Positions 1 through 8,084 are shown, counted from the first letter of the stretch. The stretch is 15,856 bases of DNA from Pseudomonadota bacterium (GCA_021826485.1 JAKAZX010000040.1:1-15856); one strand, 5' to 3'. Numbers and translations are program-made. The notes: a model not told the origin generated them from the letters alone.

Positions 1-255
1 GCCTCGGGCACACCGATGACGATCGAGGATACCTGGGGTGGCGACATCGTGACCGCGACGATCGTTCATCTCGCGCTGTCGACGCCCGAAGAGTTCTGCT
101 TCTCGGCGACGGACTTCAACAGCTACGGCACGGTCAGCATCGCCGCGGGCGCGCCGCAGCGGGTCGCCGGCTGCACGACCGCGTCGGACCGCCCCGGCCT
201 TGGCATCACCCCGGCGTTCGACGTGCTCGGCGATCCCGTCTTTACGATCAGTTGA
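1..255 (+). CDS. cis-3-hydroxy-L-proline dehydratase (enolase superfamily), C-terminal part
   Basis: The reading frame is open from the first base, so this is the 3' end of a gene that begins upstream of the window. The visible 84 residues match the C-terminal end of the mandelate racemase/muconate lactonizing enzyme barrel. The segment IEDTWGGDIVTA is the late barrel-strand region, followed by STPEEFCFSATDFNSY and a terminal PGLGITPAFDVLGDPV, which I recognise from proteins annotated as cis-3-hydroxy-L-proline dehydratase. That enzyme dehydrates cis-3-hydroxy-L-proline to 1-pyrroline-2-carboxylate in the cytoplasm. The stop is 9 nt before the next gene, which belongs to the same pathway, so the genes are probably co-transcribed. 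The metal ligands and general bases lie upstream and cannot be checked. Another MR/MLE dehydratase or epimerase, such as a hydroxyproline-betaine epimerase, is the main alternative. Confidence 0.8.
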   Translation, partial: ASGTPMTIEDTWGGDIVTATIVHLALSTPEEFCFSATDFNSYGTVSIAAGAPQRVAGCTTASDRPGLGITPAFDVLGDPVFTIS

Positions 256-264
256 GGCCGCCCG

Positions 265-1299
265 ATGCGTTCGACCAAGATCCTCCACATCGTCGGCTGC
301 CATTCGGAAGGCGAGGTGGGCGACGTCATCGTGGGCGGCGTCGCGCCGCCACCGGGTGCCACCATCTGGGAGCAGTCGCGCTTCATCGCGCGGGACAACA
401 CGCTGCGGAACTTCGTCTTGCAGGAGCCGCGCGGCGGGGTGTTCCGGCACGTGAACCTTCTTGTGCCACCGAAGGATCCGTCCGCGCATGTCGGCTGGAT
501 CGTGATGGAACCCGAAGATACACCGCCGATGTCGGGTTCCAACTCGATCTGCGTGGCGACGGTCCTGATCGATAGCGGCATCGTGCCGATGGTCGAGCCG
601 GAAACGACGCTGCGCATCGAGGCGCCGGGCGGGCTGATCGAGGCGCGTGTCACCTGCCGCAACAACAAGGCCGAGCGCGTCCGCATCCGCAATCACCCGA
701 GCTTCGTCGATCGTCTCGACGCGCCGGTGGAGGTCCCGGGACTCGGCACGATCCTTGTCGACACCGCCTATGGCGGCGACAGCTTCGTGATCGTCGATGC
801 GCACCGGCTTGGCTTCTCCATCCGGCCCGACGAGGCGGAGGAGCTGGCCATCCTCGGCATGAAGATCGTGGCCGCGGCGAATGCGCAGATCGGCTTTCAT
901 CACCCGGAGAACGCGGAGTGGAACCACATCTCGTTCTGCCAGTTCGCCGCCCCCCTGTCGGATGACGGCGGCATTCCCTCGGGGGTCAATGCGGTTGCGA
1001 TCCGGCCCGGCAAGATCGACCGCTCGCCCTGCGGCACCGGCTGTTCAGCGCGCATGGCGGTGCTGCATGCGCGCGGCGTGCTCAGGGTCGGCGACCACTT
1101 CATCGGCCGCTCCATCATCGGTTCGCGCTTCGACTGCGGCATCGAGGCAGCGGCAACCGTGGTCGGACGGCCTGCGATCGTGCCGCATCTGTCGGGCCGC
1201 GCCTGGATCACGGGAACAAGCCAGCTCATGCTCGACCCTGACGATCCGTGGCCGACCGGCTATCGTCTGACCGATACGTGGCGCCGCTGGGTGCAATAG
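265..1299 (+). CDS. proline racemase family protein, probable trans-3-hydroxy-L-proline dehydratase
   Basis: This 344-residue protein has the usual length of the proline racemase family and both its active-site segments. The first is PPMSGSNSICV (residues 87-97), with Ser90 where true racemases and 4-hydroxyproline epimerases have Cys. The second is DRSPCGTGCSARM (252-264), with Cys256. In this family a Cys/Cys pair racemises or epimerises. Replacement of the first Cys by Ser or Thr is known for trans-3-hydroxy-L-proline dehydratases, some of which keep weak epimerase activity. The product would be 1-pyrroline-2-carboxylate, the same as for the gene upstream. The ATG at 265 is preceded by TTGAGG about 8 nt away, a modest ribosome binding site. 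Neighbours on both sides are hydroxyproline enzymes, supporting the assignment. The exact substrate (3-hydroxy versus 4-hydroxyproline) is inferred from one residue and from context. Confidence 0.88.
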   Translation: MRSTKILHIVGCHSEGEVGDVIVGGVAPPPGATIWEQSRFIARDNTLRNFVLQEPRGGVFRHVNLLVPPKDPSAHVGWIVMEPEDTPPMSGSNSICVATVLIDSGIVPMVEPETTLRIEAPGGLIEARVTCRNNKAERVRIRNHPSFVDRLDAPVEVPGLGTILVDTAYGGDSFVIVDAHRLGFSIRPDEAEELAILGMKIVAAANAQIGFHHPENAEWNHISFCQFAAPLSDDGGIPSGVNAVAIRPGKIDRSPCGTGCSARMAVLHARGVLRVGDHFIGRSIIGSRFDCGIEAAATVVGRPAIVPHLSGRAWITGTSQLMLDPDDPWPTGYRLTDTWRRWVQ

Positions 1300-1328
1300 G
1301 ACCGATCATTTCAGGAGACCCGTCAGCG

Positions 1329-2291
1329 ATGACGACGAACATATTCCGCGGCACGATGCCCGCGCTGATGACGCCGTGCGACAGCAACCGCCGGTCGGAC
1401 TTTGACGCGCTCGTCCGCAAGGCCAAACAGCTTGTGGCGGCGGGCATGTCGGGTGTCGTCTATTGCGGCTCGATGGGGGACTGGCCGCTGCTGTCCGACG
1501 AGGAGCGGATGGCAGGGGTCGAGGCGCTGGTGCGGGCCGGCGTGCCCGTGGTCGTCGGCACCGGCGCGCAGAATACGCGCCGCGCCGCTTCCCTCGCGGC
1601 CCATGCGAAAGCCTGCGGCGCCGCTGGGCTGATGATCATCCCGCGCGTACTGTCGCGTGGGCCGAGTGCCGCCGCCCAGCGCGCGCATTTCGAGGCGGTG
1701 CTCACCGCCGCCGTTGATTTGCCATCGGTGATCTACAACAGCCCATACTACGGCTATGAGACGAAGGCGGACCTGTTCTTTGCGCTGCGCGAGCGGTTCG
1801 CGCATCTCGTGGGCTTCAAGGAATTCGGCGGAGCCGCGTCGCTGCGCTATGCCGCCGAGCACATCACCGGGCACGATCCCTCGCTGACGCTGTCGGTAGG
1901 CGTCGATACCCAGGTGCTCTATGGCTTCGTCAATTGCGGCGCGACCGGCGCCATCACCGGCATCGGCAACGTGCTGCCGCACGAGGTGCTGCATCTCGTT
2001 GCCCTGTGTCGCAAGGCGCAGGCGGGCGACGTGGAGGCCCGCCGCGCCGCCACCGAACTCGACCAGGCGCTGGCGATGCTGGCGTCTTTCGACGAGGGCG
2101 CCGATCTCGTTCTGTTCTACAAATACCTGATGACGTTGCGGGGCGACGCGGAATATGCGCTCCATTTCAACGAGACTGATGAGCTCAGCCCGTCGCAGCG
2201 CCATTTCGCCAAGACTCAGCTTGAACTATTCGATGCCTGGTATGCTGCGTGGAAGCCGGCGTCCCTTCAGTCTCGCAGCCACGATGGATAG
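1329..2291 (+). CDS. dihydrodipicolinate synthase family protein, probable 1-pyrroline-4-hydroxy-2-carboxylate deaminase
   Basis: The product is a 320-residue class I aldolase-like TIM barrel. The Schiff-base lysine is Lys164 in LVGFKEFGG, and the catalytic tyrosine region is IYNSPYYGY (135-143). The stretches CGSMGDWPLLSDEER (46-60) and HFNETDELSPSQR near the C-terminus match hydroxypyrroline-carboxylate deaminases of hydroxyproline operons. Those enzymes convert 1-pyrroline-4-hydroxy-2-carboxylate to 2-oxoglutarate semialdehyde and ammonia. I chose the ATG at 1329 because AGGAGA lies 10 nt upstream and the family begins at FRGTMPALMTP. An in-frame start at 1248 would lie inside the previous gene. 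The gap to the previous gene is 29 nt, so one operon is likely. The final dozen residues look different from relatives, possibly reshaped by the transposase relic that follows directly. Partner enzymes (D-hydroxyproline oxidase, semialdehyde dehydrogenase) are not in this window. Confidence 0.87.
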   Translation: MTTNIFRGTMPALMTPCDSNRRSDFDALVRKAKQLVAAGMSGVVYCGSMGDWPLLSDEERMAGVEALVRAGVPVVVGTGAQNTRRAASLAAHAKACGAAGLMIIPRVLSRGPSAAAQRAHFEAVLTAAVDLPSVIYNSPYYGYETKADLFFALRERFAHLVGFKEFGGAASLRYAAEHITGHDPSLTLSVGVDTQVLYGFVNCGATGAITGIGNVLPHEVLHLVALCRKAQAGDVEARRAATELDQALAMLASFDEGADLVLFYKYLMTLRGDAEYALHFNETDELSPSQRHFAKTQLELFDAWYAAWKPASLQSRSHDG

Positions 2292-2312
2292 GGTGGTTCC
2301 ACCACGTCCAAT

Positions 2313-2330
2313 ATTGCGTCCCGACGCAAT
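2313..2330. terminator. perfect inverted repeat after the hydroxyproline operon
   Basis: ATTGCGTC and GACGCAAT are perfect inverted arms separated by two bases, 22 nt after the stop codon of the aldolase-like gene. Folded with a four-base loop this gives a 7-bp stem. A second short repeat, GGTGG/CCACC, lies at 2292-2303. No T-run follows, so function as a terminator is only likely from position. It could also be a leftover end of the adjoining transposon relic. Confidence 0.4.
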
Positions 2331-2369
2331 CGATGACTGCCGCGCTGGTGAGGCCGGGGCCTTGGCGAG

Positions 2370-2988
2370 CTCGGCATGGCGCGACATCTGAGCCCGCACT
2401 GCCCGCATCCAGGTCTCGAGGTCAGCGAGCAGCGGGGCGACGGCATGGCGGCGTACGGTGAGCTGCTGCTCCTGCGGCAGACCGTTAATGTCGTGCTCGA
2501 CGGCGAGCGGCGCCTGCGCGACCTTGGCGAGTGCCAAGAAGTTGCGACGCGCATGCGCCCGGCAGCCTGCGTTCCCGCGTCGATGATCAGGCCGGGCTGA
2601 CGCGCGGCATCGCAGAGACCGTTGAACCCGGCATAGGCATCGGCCTGGAGAATGCCCTGCCAGCCATCCAGATGCGGCCGTGGGGGTTCGCCGGGCCGGT
2701 CGCGGGAGTAGGCGAACTTCGCCGCGGACGCCGCGCTCCCGCCGAACGGACGGTCGTCGCGCAGATAGGTCCATGATTGACCGGTGACGGCCTTGCCGCT
2801 CGCGTGCACCGATCGCGCCGGAGCGTGGCGATCAGCAGCTTCAGATGCGCCGCCATCGCCTCGGCAGCGGAGGCGCGGGCGTTGGGCTCACGGCGCGCCA
2901 GTGGCTCGGCGGCCAGCGCAGCCCGCAGCGCTGCACCCCGGTGATGATCTCCACCGCTCAACCCGCTTCCGACCTCAACGACGTTCAT
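2370..2988 (-). pseudogene. IS66-family transposase (TnpC) relic
   Basis: Three pieces of an IS66 TnpC transposase can be read on the minus strand in different frames. From the ATG at 2988 comes an N-terminal piece with SAAEAMAAHLKLLIATLRRD, the coiled start of TnpC. At about 2810 the frame changes and the text jumps to SGKAVTGQSWTYLRDDRPFG and LDGWQGILQADAYAGFNGL from the late catalytic domain, so over 200 residues of the usual length of about 500 are missing. Near 2570 another frameshift leads to AGCRAHARRNFLALAKV and INGLPQEQQLTVRR, ending around 2370 at SRHAELAKA. The C-terminal part with the usual NNAAERALR segment is absent. Accessory genes tnpA and tnpB and terminal repeats were not found. 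The element is dead. It abuts the end of the hydroxyproline operon. Confidence 0.8.
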
Positions 2989-3436
2989 GCAATCGCCGCT
3001 AAGGTCAGACCCGGAAGTCACCATCGCAAGGCGGCAGTCGGCGGGCGGGTACGGCGGTCCGGCGCGAGGCTATGGTCGTCGCGCTGCCGCCGCGTTGCCC
3101 AAATCTCCACAGCGCCAACAAGAGCAAGAGACAGCTTAACTTCAACGGGGATCAGAACGGCGCCGCTTCCGCCTTAAATCAGCCGGCCAGTGATCCTCAC
3201 CACAGGGGCAAGCACAGTTGATCGCGGAGACATGTGGCCGCGGAGCGCCCGGCGCGACTCGTCCGGAAACCTCGTGGGTAGCCGGCCGGGGGGACGTTCA
3301 GCCGTCAGGATGTGCTAACCGAGCCTGACCTGCCATTGCGGCAATTGGTCAGCGCGGTATGACCGCCTGCCAGTGCCCAGTTTCGTCGCACGCGGCACGC
3401 CAGGCGGTTGGAGCGGGTTCCCGACAGGCCCGGCCG
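2989..3436. other. gene-free stretch between IS66 relic and dioxygenase gene
   Basis: No open frame here has recognisable protein features, and I see no tRNA or small RNA. The short stretch around 3105-3180 is less GC-rich than its surroundings and may be more transposon debris, but I could not assign it. The distal end (3362-3408) holds a hairpin listed separately. Confidence 0.6.
3362..3408 (-). terminator. hairpin terminator of the gntR-to-dioxygenase operon
   Basis: ACCGCCTG (3362-3369) pairs with CAGGCGGT (3401-3408). Inside it, GTGCC (3373-3377) pairs with GGCAC (3394-3398), leaving a loop of 16 bases. The structure begins about 30 nt after the dioxygenase stop codon on the minus strand. 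No U-tract follows, as is common in GC-rich genomes, so termination is inferred from stem strength and location. Confidence 0.5.
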
Positions 3437-4282
3437 TCAGCGCGGCGGATCGCCGGCGAGTGTGATGCGGTGCATGACGCGGCGATAGCCGTGATAGTCG
3501 TTGATCGGGTTGTGCAGCGCGCAGCGATTGTCCCAGAACGCCAGCGACCCCGGCGCCCAGCGGAAGCGGCAGGTGAATTCGGGCCGTTCCTGGTGCATGA
3601 ACAGGTAGGAAAGCAGCGGCGCGCTTTCCTCCTCCGTCATGCCCTCGAAATTCTGCGTGTGGGCGCGGTTGACGTAGAGTGCCCTGCGGCCGGTCTCCGG
3701 GTGCGTGCGCACCACCGGGTGGGATGCCGCGTATTCCTTGCGGGCGTCGCTGCGCGCGTTCTCGCGCAGCCGGTCCTCGCGCGTCTTGCTGACATCCGCG
3801 CGCGCCGAGCTGTTCACCGCGCGCAAGCCTTCCAGCATCCGCTTCATGCCGTCCGACAGCGCCGCGTAGGCCGCGTAGCCGCCGGCGAACAGCGTGTCGC
3901 CGCCCTGCGGGGGAATTTCGCGCGCAATCAGCATCGTGGCCATCGGCGGCACGTCCAGATAGGCGGTGTCACTGTGCCAGACGCCGCCGAAATTCGTCCG
4001 CTCGTGCTCCAGCTTCACCACCGGGATGATCTCCGGATAGTCGTCCAGCCCGCGCAGGAACGGATATTCGATCACCTGCCCGAAGCGCCGCGCCAGCGCC
4101 AGGAAACGACCGGGCGGCAAATCCTGCTCGCGGAAGAAGATGACGCCGTGTTCGAGCCAGATGGCCCGCAGGGCCGCGATGGTCGCGTCGTCCAGGTCGC
4201 GTGACAGATCGACGCCGAACACCTCCGCACCGACCGCGCCGGCGAGCCTCCGCACGATCAAACCGTCGCTGGTCTGCAGCAT
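3437..4282 (-). CDS. TauD/TfdA family Fe(II)/2-oxoglutarate-dependent dioxygenase
   Basis: The 281-residue length is typical of TauD/TfdA enzymes, which couple decarboxylation of 2-oxoglutarate to hydroxylation of an organic acid. The metal ligands are visible: His103 and Asp105 in VWHSDTAY and the distal His257 in DNRCALHN. Arg272 in VMHRITL is at the position that binds the 2-oxoglutarate carboxylate. NFGGVWHSD and PQGGDTLFA are family signatures. The ATG at 4282 has AGGGGA nine bases upstream. It is the last gene of a minus-strand operon, 17 nt after the CoA-transferase gene. The substrate is unknown. Context points to an organic acid of the same pathway rather than taurine, since no sulfonate transporter is nearby. 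Alternatives are a 2,4-D/phenoxyacid-like or alkylsulfatase-like activity. Family assignment is firm, substrate is not. Confidence 0.92.
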   Translation of the reverse strand: MLQTSDGLIVRRLAGAVGAEVFGVDLSRDLDDATIAALRAIWLEHGVIFFREQDLPPGRFLALARRFGQVIEYPFLRGLDDYPEIIPVVKLEHERTNFGGVWHSDTAYLDVPPMATMLIAREIPPQGGDTLFAGGYAAYAALSDGMKRMLEGLRAVNSSARADVSKTREDRLRENARSDARKEYAASHPVVRTHPETGRRALYVNRAHTQNFEGMTEEESAPLLSYLFMHQERPEFTCRFRWAPGSLAFWDNRCALHNPINDYHGYRRVMHRITLAGDPPR

Positions 4283-4299
4283 GGATGACGTTCCCCTCG

Positions 4300-5487
4300 C
4301 TAGACGATGCCCTGCGCGCGCATATCGCGGATCGTATCATCGGAAAACCCTGCTTCGCGCAGGATCGCATCGGTATCGGCGCCGAGCGCAGGGGCGGCGC
4401 GCAGCGGCAACCCCTCATCCTCGACGCGGATCGGCGTGGTCACCATGCGCAGTCCCTCGCCGTCGTCGTGGCGGAAGCGGCGGATCAGGTCGCGCTCGGC
4501 GACGAAGGAACTGTCCAGTGCCGCGCGCAGGTCGTTCACCGGCGCCGCCGGCACACGCCCGGCGAACAGCGCCAGCCATTCGGCCGTGGTGCGCTCCCCC
4601 AGGGCGGCATCGAGCATCTCGTTCACCTGCGTCCGGTTCGCGAGCCTTGCCTCGAAGCTGCGGAAGCGCGCATCCACGCCCCAGTCCGGATGACCGAGCA
4701 GGCCGCACAGCACCGGCCAGAACTTCTCCTTGTTGCACATGATGAAGATGAAGCCGTCGGCCGTGCGATAAAGCTGGCTCGGCACCAGGGACGGATGGCC
4801 GGACCGTGGCTCGCGCCCCTGCACATGCCCAGCGTTCAGATACCAGGTTGCCAGATAGCCGAGATTCTGCAAGGCGGCGTCGAACAGGCTGACATCCAGA
4901 TTGCGTCCCTTGCCGCTCGCCCGCGCTTCCAGCACGCCGGCAAGCAGGGCGAAGGCGGCGAACAGCCCGGTCATCAGATCGACCAGCGACAGGCCGAATC
5001 GCGCGGGCGGCCCGTCCGGCTCGCCGGTCAGCGACAGATAGCCCGCTTCCGCCTGCATCAGATAATCGTAACCGGGCCAGGAGGCGCGCGATCCGTCGCG
5101 GCCATAGGCGGAGAGATGCGCGCAGACGATGCGCGGATTGACCGGCGCCAGTGCGTCATAGGTCAGGCCGAGCCGCGCCGGCAGGTCGCCGCGCAGATTG
5201 TCCAGCACCGCATCGGCACGGGCGACCAGCGCATGCAGCACCGCCTGCGCGCCCGGCCGCTTCAGGTCGAGCGTCAGGCTGCGCTTGTTGCGGTTGAAGC
5301 TCTGGAAGAAATGGCTGTCGTCAGGCCCCGCGAAGAACGGCCCGACGCGCCGGGCCATGTCGCCGCCATCGGCCGGGTTCTCGATCTTGATGATCTCGGC
5401 GCCGAGATCAGCCAGTTGCATGGTGCCGTACGGTCCGGCGCCGTACTGCTCCACGGCGATCACGCGCAGGCCTGAGAGCGGTCCCAT
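4300..5487 (-). CDS. CaiB/BaiF family (class III) CoA-transferase
   Basis: This 395-residue protein is a full-length formyl-CoA-transferase-type enzyme. It opens with PLSGLRVIAVEQYGAGPYG and LADLGAEIIKIENPADGGDMAR, the CoA-binding Rossmann part. The catalytic Asp170, which forms the aspartyl-CoA mixed anhydride, sits in GLSLVDLMTGLFA. Further family signatures are FNRNKRSLTLDLK (64-76) and GYDYLMQAEAGYLSLTGEP (139-157). It would activate a carboxylic acid by moving CoA from a donor such as succinyl-CoA. Its start is 4 nt after the acyl-CoA dehydrogenase stop and its stop is 17 nt before the dioxygenase, so it is in one operon. In the Pseudomonas itaconate cluster the itaconate CoA-transferase belongs to this family, which makes a C4-C6 dicarboxylate a reasonable guess for the substrate. 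Sequence alone does not fix it. Confidence 0.92.
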   Translation of the reverse strand: MGPLSGLRVIAVEQYGAGPYGTMQLADLGAEIIKIENPADGGDMARRVGPFFAGPDDSHFFQSFNRNKRSLTLDLKRPGAQAVLHALVARADAVLDNLRGDLPARLGLTYDALAPVNPRIVCAHLSAYGRDGSRASWPGYDYLMQAEAGYLSLTGEPDGPPARFGLSLVDLMTGLFAAFALLAGVLEARASGKGRNLDVSLFDAALQNLGYLATWYLNAGHVQGREPRSGHPSLVPSQLYRTADGFIFIMCNKEKFWPVLCGLLGHPDWGVDARFRSFEARLANRTQVNEMLDAALGERTTAEWLALFAGRVPAAPVNDLRAALDSSFVAERDLIRRFRHDDGEGLRMVTTPIRVEDEGLPLRAAPALGADTDAILREAGFSDDTIRDMRAQGIV

Positions 5488-5491
5488 CGGC

Positions 5492-6646
5492 TCAGACCGG
5501 GTTGCGCGCGATCAGTTGCCTGGCGATGATGATGCGCTGCATCTCGTTGGTGCCCTCGCCGATCACCAGCAGCGGTGCGTCGCGATACAGCCGCTCCACC
5601 GTGAACTCCTTGGAATAGCCGTAGCCGCCGTGAATCCGCATGGATTCCAGGGACACGTTCACCGCCGCCTCGGTCGCGAACAGCTTGGCCATGCCCGCTT
5701 CCATGTCGCAGCGCTCACCAAGGTCATAGGCGGACGCCGCATGGTCCACCAGCAGCCGCGCGGCCTGCACCTGCGTCGCCATCTCGCCCAGCTTCAACTG
5801 GATCGCCTGGTGCTGGCTGATCGGCTTGCCGAAGGTCTTCCGCACCTGGCTGTAGCGCACCGCCTCGTCCAGCGCCGCCTGCGCGACGCCCACGCCGCGC
5901 GCCGCGACGTTGATGCGGCCCAGCTCCAGCCCGCCCAGCGCATGCTGCAAGCCATGCCCTTCCTCCCCGCCGATCAGGCGATCGGCCGGGATGCGGAAAT
6001 CGGAGAACACCAGTTCGGCCGAATCGATGCCCTTGTAGCCGAGCTTCTCGAGCTTGCGGCTGACGGTGAAGCCCGGCCCCTTTTCGGCCAGGAACAGGCT
6101 CATGCCGCGATGGCGCGGCTCGGCCTTCGGGTCGGTCTTGACCAGCAGCGCGAAGCAGCGTCCCTGGATGCCGTTGGAGATCCAGGTTTTCGTGCCGTTC
6201 ACCACGTAACCGTCGCCGTCACGCCGCGCCGTGGTGCGGACCGCTTGCAGGTCGGTGCCGCAATCCGGCTCGGTCAGCGCAAGGCCGCCGCGCAGATCGC
6301 CGGACGCGAAGCGCGGCAGAAAGCTCGCCTTTTGCGCCGGCGTGCCGAAGCGCTGCACCGCCGCTGCCATGATCAGGTGCGAGTTGAAGATACCGCTGAG
6401 CGACATCCAGACCGTCGAGACCTGTTCGACGATCTTTGCGTAGGTGCGCGCGCCCAGCCCCAGCCCGCCATACTCGGCCGGAATGGTGGCGCCGAACAGG
6501 CCGAGCGCCTTCATCTTCTCGACCATCTCGCCGGGATAGATGTCGTCGTGCTCCAACTGCCGCACATGCGGGCGCACGTCGCGGTCGAGGAAGCGCGCGA
6601 CGCTGTCGAGGATCAGGGCCTGCTCCGCCGGGGCAGACTCGCGCAT
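5492..6646 (-). CDS. acyl-CoA dehydrogenase
   Basis: A 384-residue flavoprotein of normal family length. The FAD/substrate signature is LALTEPDCGTDLQAV (122-136), followed by NGTKTWISNG (150-159) in the middle beta domain. The C-terminal helical domain carries SQVRKTFGKPISQHQ (266-280) and IHGGYGYSKEF (338-348). The catalytic base is Glu364 in IGEGTNEMQR, the medium-chain position. The enzyme oxidises an acyl-CoA at the alpha-beta bond and passes electrons to ETF. The ATG lies one base after the mmgE/prpD-like stop, and the stop is 4 nt before the CoA-transferase start, so the three are translationally linked. The acyl group is unknown. Pairing with a CaiB transferase and the divergent MaoC hydratase suggests that an activated acid is desaturated and then hydrated. 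Confidence 0.93.
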   Translation of the reverse strand: MRESAPAEQALILDSVARFLDRDVRPHVRQLEHDDIYPGEMVEKMKALGLFGATIPAEYGGLGLGARTYAKIVEQVSTVWMSLSGIFNSHLIMAAAVQRFGTPAQKASFLPRFASGDLRGGLALTEPDCGTDLQAVRTTARRDGDGYVVNGTKTWISNGIQGRCFALLVKTDPKAEPRHRGMSLFLAEKGPGFTVSRKLEKLGYKGIDSAELVFSDFRIPADRLIGGEEGHGLQHALGGLELGRINVAARGVGVAQAALDEAVRYSQVRKTFGKPISQHQAIQLKLGEMATQVQAARLLVDHAASAYDLGERCDMEAGMAKLFATEAAVNVSLESMRIHGGYGYSKEFTVERLYRDAPLLVIGEGTNEMQRIIIARQLIARNPV

Positions 6647-6647
6647 G

Positions 6648-8084
6648 TCAGCGCTGGCCCAGCAGGGCGGCGACCGCCTGCATGTCCGACGCCTTATCGA
6701 GCGACAGCAGCGCCTTGGCGATGCGCCCGGCGCGCGGCGCGGCCAGGACGCGGGCGGCGTTGTCGTCGTATTTGCCGCGGATGTCGGACTCGGTCAGCGG
6801 CCGATCGCCGCAGCCGCGATTCTGGTGTTCTCGATGGGCGCGCGTGCTGCCGTCCTGCAACGCCACGATGACTTCGCCGGAATAGTAGCGCGGAAAGCCG
6901 GAATTCGGATCGCATTCGTAGTCCACGCGGTCGGCGAGCGCGAGGGTCTCGGGATCGCGGATCGCTTCCTGCGTCAACTCGGCGAGCGTGAACCGCCCGC
7001 GCAGCAGCGCCGCCGCGACGATGAACGGGATGGAGAACTGCGCGTCGTAGGAATTGGCCGGGCGGCGCTTGTTGGCGACCGGTTCGCATACCGTTTTGAC
7101 CACCTCGGCCGGCACCAGCGCGCGCACGCGGGCGACGCGGGCGGGATCGAGGCCGCCGGCGCGCAGCGCGATCGCCGCATCGGCGCAGGCATGGGTGAAG
7201 TGGCAGGCGGGGAAGGGCTTCACGCCGACCTGCATGATCTCCCAGGTCCGGCCCAGCGCCGCTGTCGCCAGCGGCAGGTTGGCCGGGTCGTAATGCGCCT
7301 GCAGGTGGCTCGCGTAGAGGCCGAAGCGGCCCTCATAGGCGCGGCGGGCGCCCTCGAACCCCTGTTGCGCCAGCGCTGCCGCGGTAATGCCGGCCTGCGC
7401 CGCCCAGCCCGGATGCAGGCGCTTGTTCCAGGCGCCGTCCTCCAGGAATTCCAGGCTGCCGGACCCGAGGGACAGCACCACGCCCTGCGCCGCCACCAAT
7501 TGTTCCTCGGTCAGCCCCATCAGCTTGCCCGCCGCCAGCGCGCAGGCGAAGGCGCCGACCAGCCCGGTCGGGTGGAAGCCGATCTGGTGAAAGCCGCCCT
7601 TCGCCACCGCGCCGAGCCGAGCCGCCACCTCCATGCCGGCGATGTAGGCGGCCAGCGCCTCTGCCCCGCTCGCCCCCTGCCGCGCGCCCACCGCGAGCAC
7701 CGTCGGCCAGAGGCTGGCGGTGGCATGCACCACGCCGCCCAGATGCGTGTCGTCGAAATCCAGGCCATGCACCAGAAGCCCGTTCACCAACGCCGCGTCG
7801 CGGAACGGCAGCCGGTCGGGGAAGCCGATGACCGGCGTGTCGCCGGCGCCGCCCAGGCCGCGCATCGCAGTCAGCGTGCGGTGGGCGAAGTCGAAGCCGC
7901 TGGAGGCGAGCGCGATGCCGGTGCCGTCCAGGATCAGGTACTGCGCCCGCCGCGCCACGTCGGCCGGGATCGCGGAGAATTCCAGCCCGCCGACGAAGGC
8001 GGCGAGCGTCTGTGCGACCAGCGGAGTCGCGGCCTGGCTCTGCGCGGCGGCATCGGGGGCGACCGTCGTAAGCGGCGCGTTCAT
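6648..8084 (-). CDS. MmgE/PrpD family protein
   Basis: The 478-residue product belongs to the family of 2-methylcitrate dehydratase, cis-aconitate decarboxylase and iminodisuccinate epimerase. Family landmarks are HGLDFDDTH (106-114), IGFHPTG (168-174), KRLHPGWAAQAG (221-232) and KPFPACHFTHACAD (289-302), which hold the conserved basic and acidic active-site positions. I chose the ATG at 8084. It overlaps the gntR stop codon in an ATGA, has GGGAGA upstream, and places the family's start of homology near residue 20. The same open frame runs much further upstream but lies antiparallel in register with gntR and is not coding. This family also occurs in the Pseudomonas itaconate cluster. Its reaction here (dehydration, decarboxylation or epimerisation of a tricarboxylate-like substrate) cannot be settled by sequence. 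Confidence 0.9.
   Translation of the reverse strand: MNAPLTTVAPDAAAQSQAATPLVAQTLAAFVGGLEFSAIPADVARRAQYLILDGTGIALASSGFDFAHRTLTAMRGLGGAGDTPVIGFPDRLPFRDAALVNGLLVHGLDFDDTHLGGVVHATASLWPTVLAVGARQGASGAEALAAYIAGMEVAARLGAVAKGGFHQIGFHPTGLVGAFACALAAGKLMGLTEEQLVAAQGVVLSLGSGSLEFLEDGAWNKRLHPGWAAQAGITAAALAQQGFEGARRAYEGRFGLYASHLQAHYDPANLPLATAALGRTWEIMQVGVKPFPACHFTHACADAAIALRAGGLDPARVARVRALVPAEVVKTVCEPVANKRRPANSYDAQFSIPFIVAAALLRGRFTLAELTQEAIRDPETLALADRVDYECDPNSGFPRYYSGEVIVALQDGSTRAHREHQNRGCGDRPLTESDIRGKYDDNAARVLAAPRAGRIAKALLSLDKASDMQAVAALLGQR

Noticed and set aside
2291..2300. The GGTGGTTCC shared with the left end of the IS3 element at 14843
   Set aside because: Only nine bases are shared, with no further similarity. 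It is explained by a short local inverted repeat and is not evidence of another IS end.
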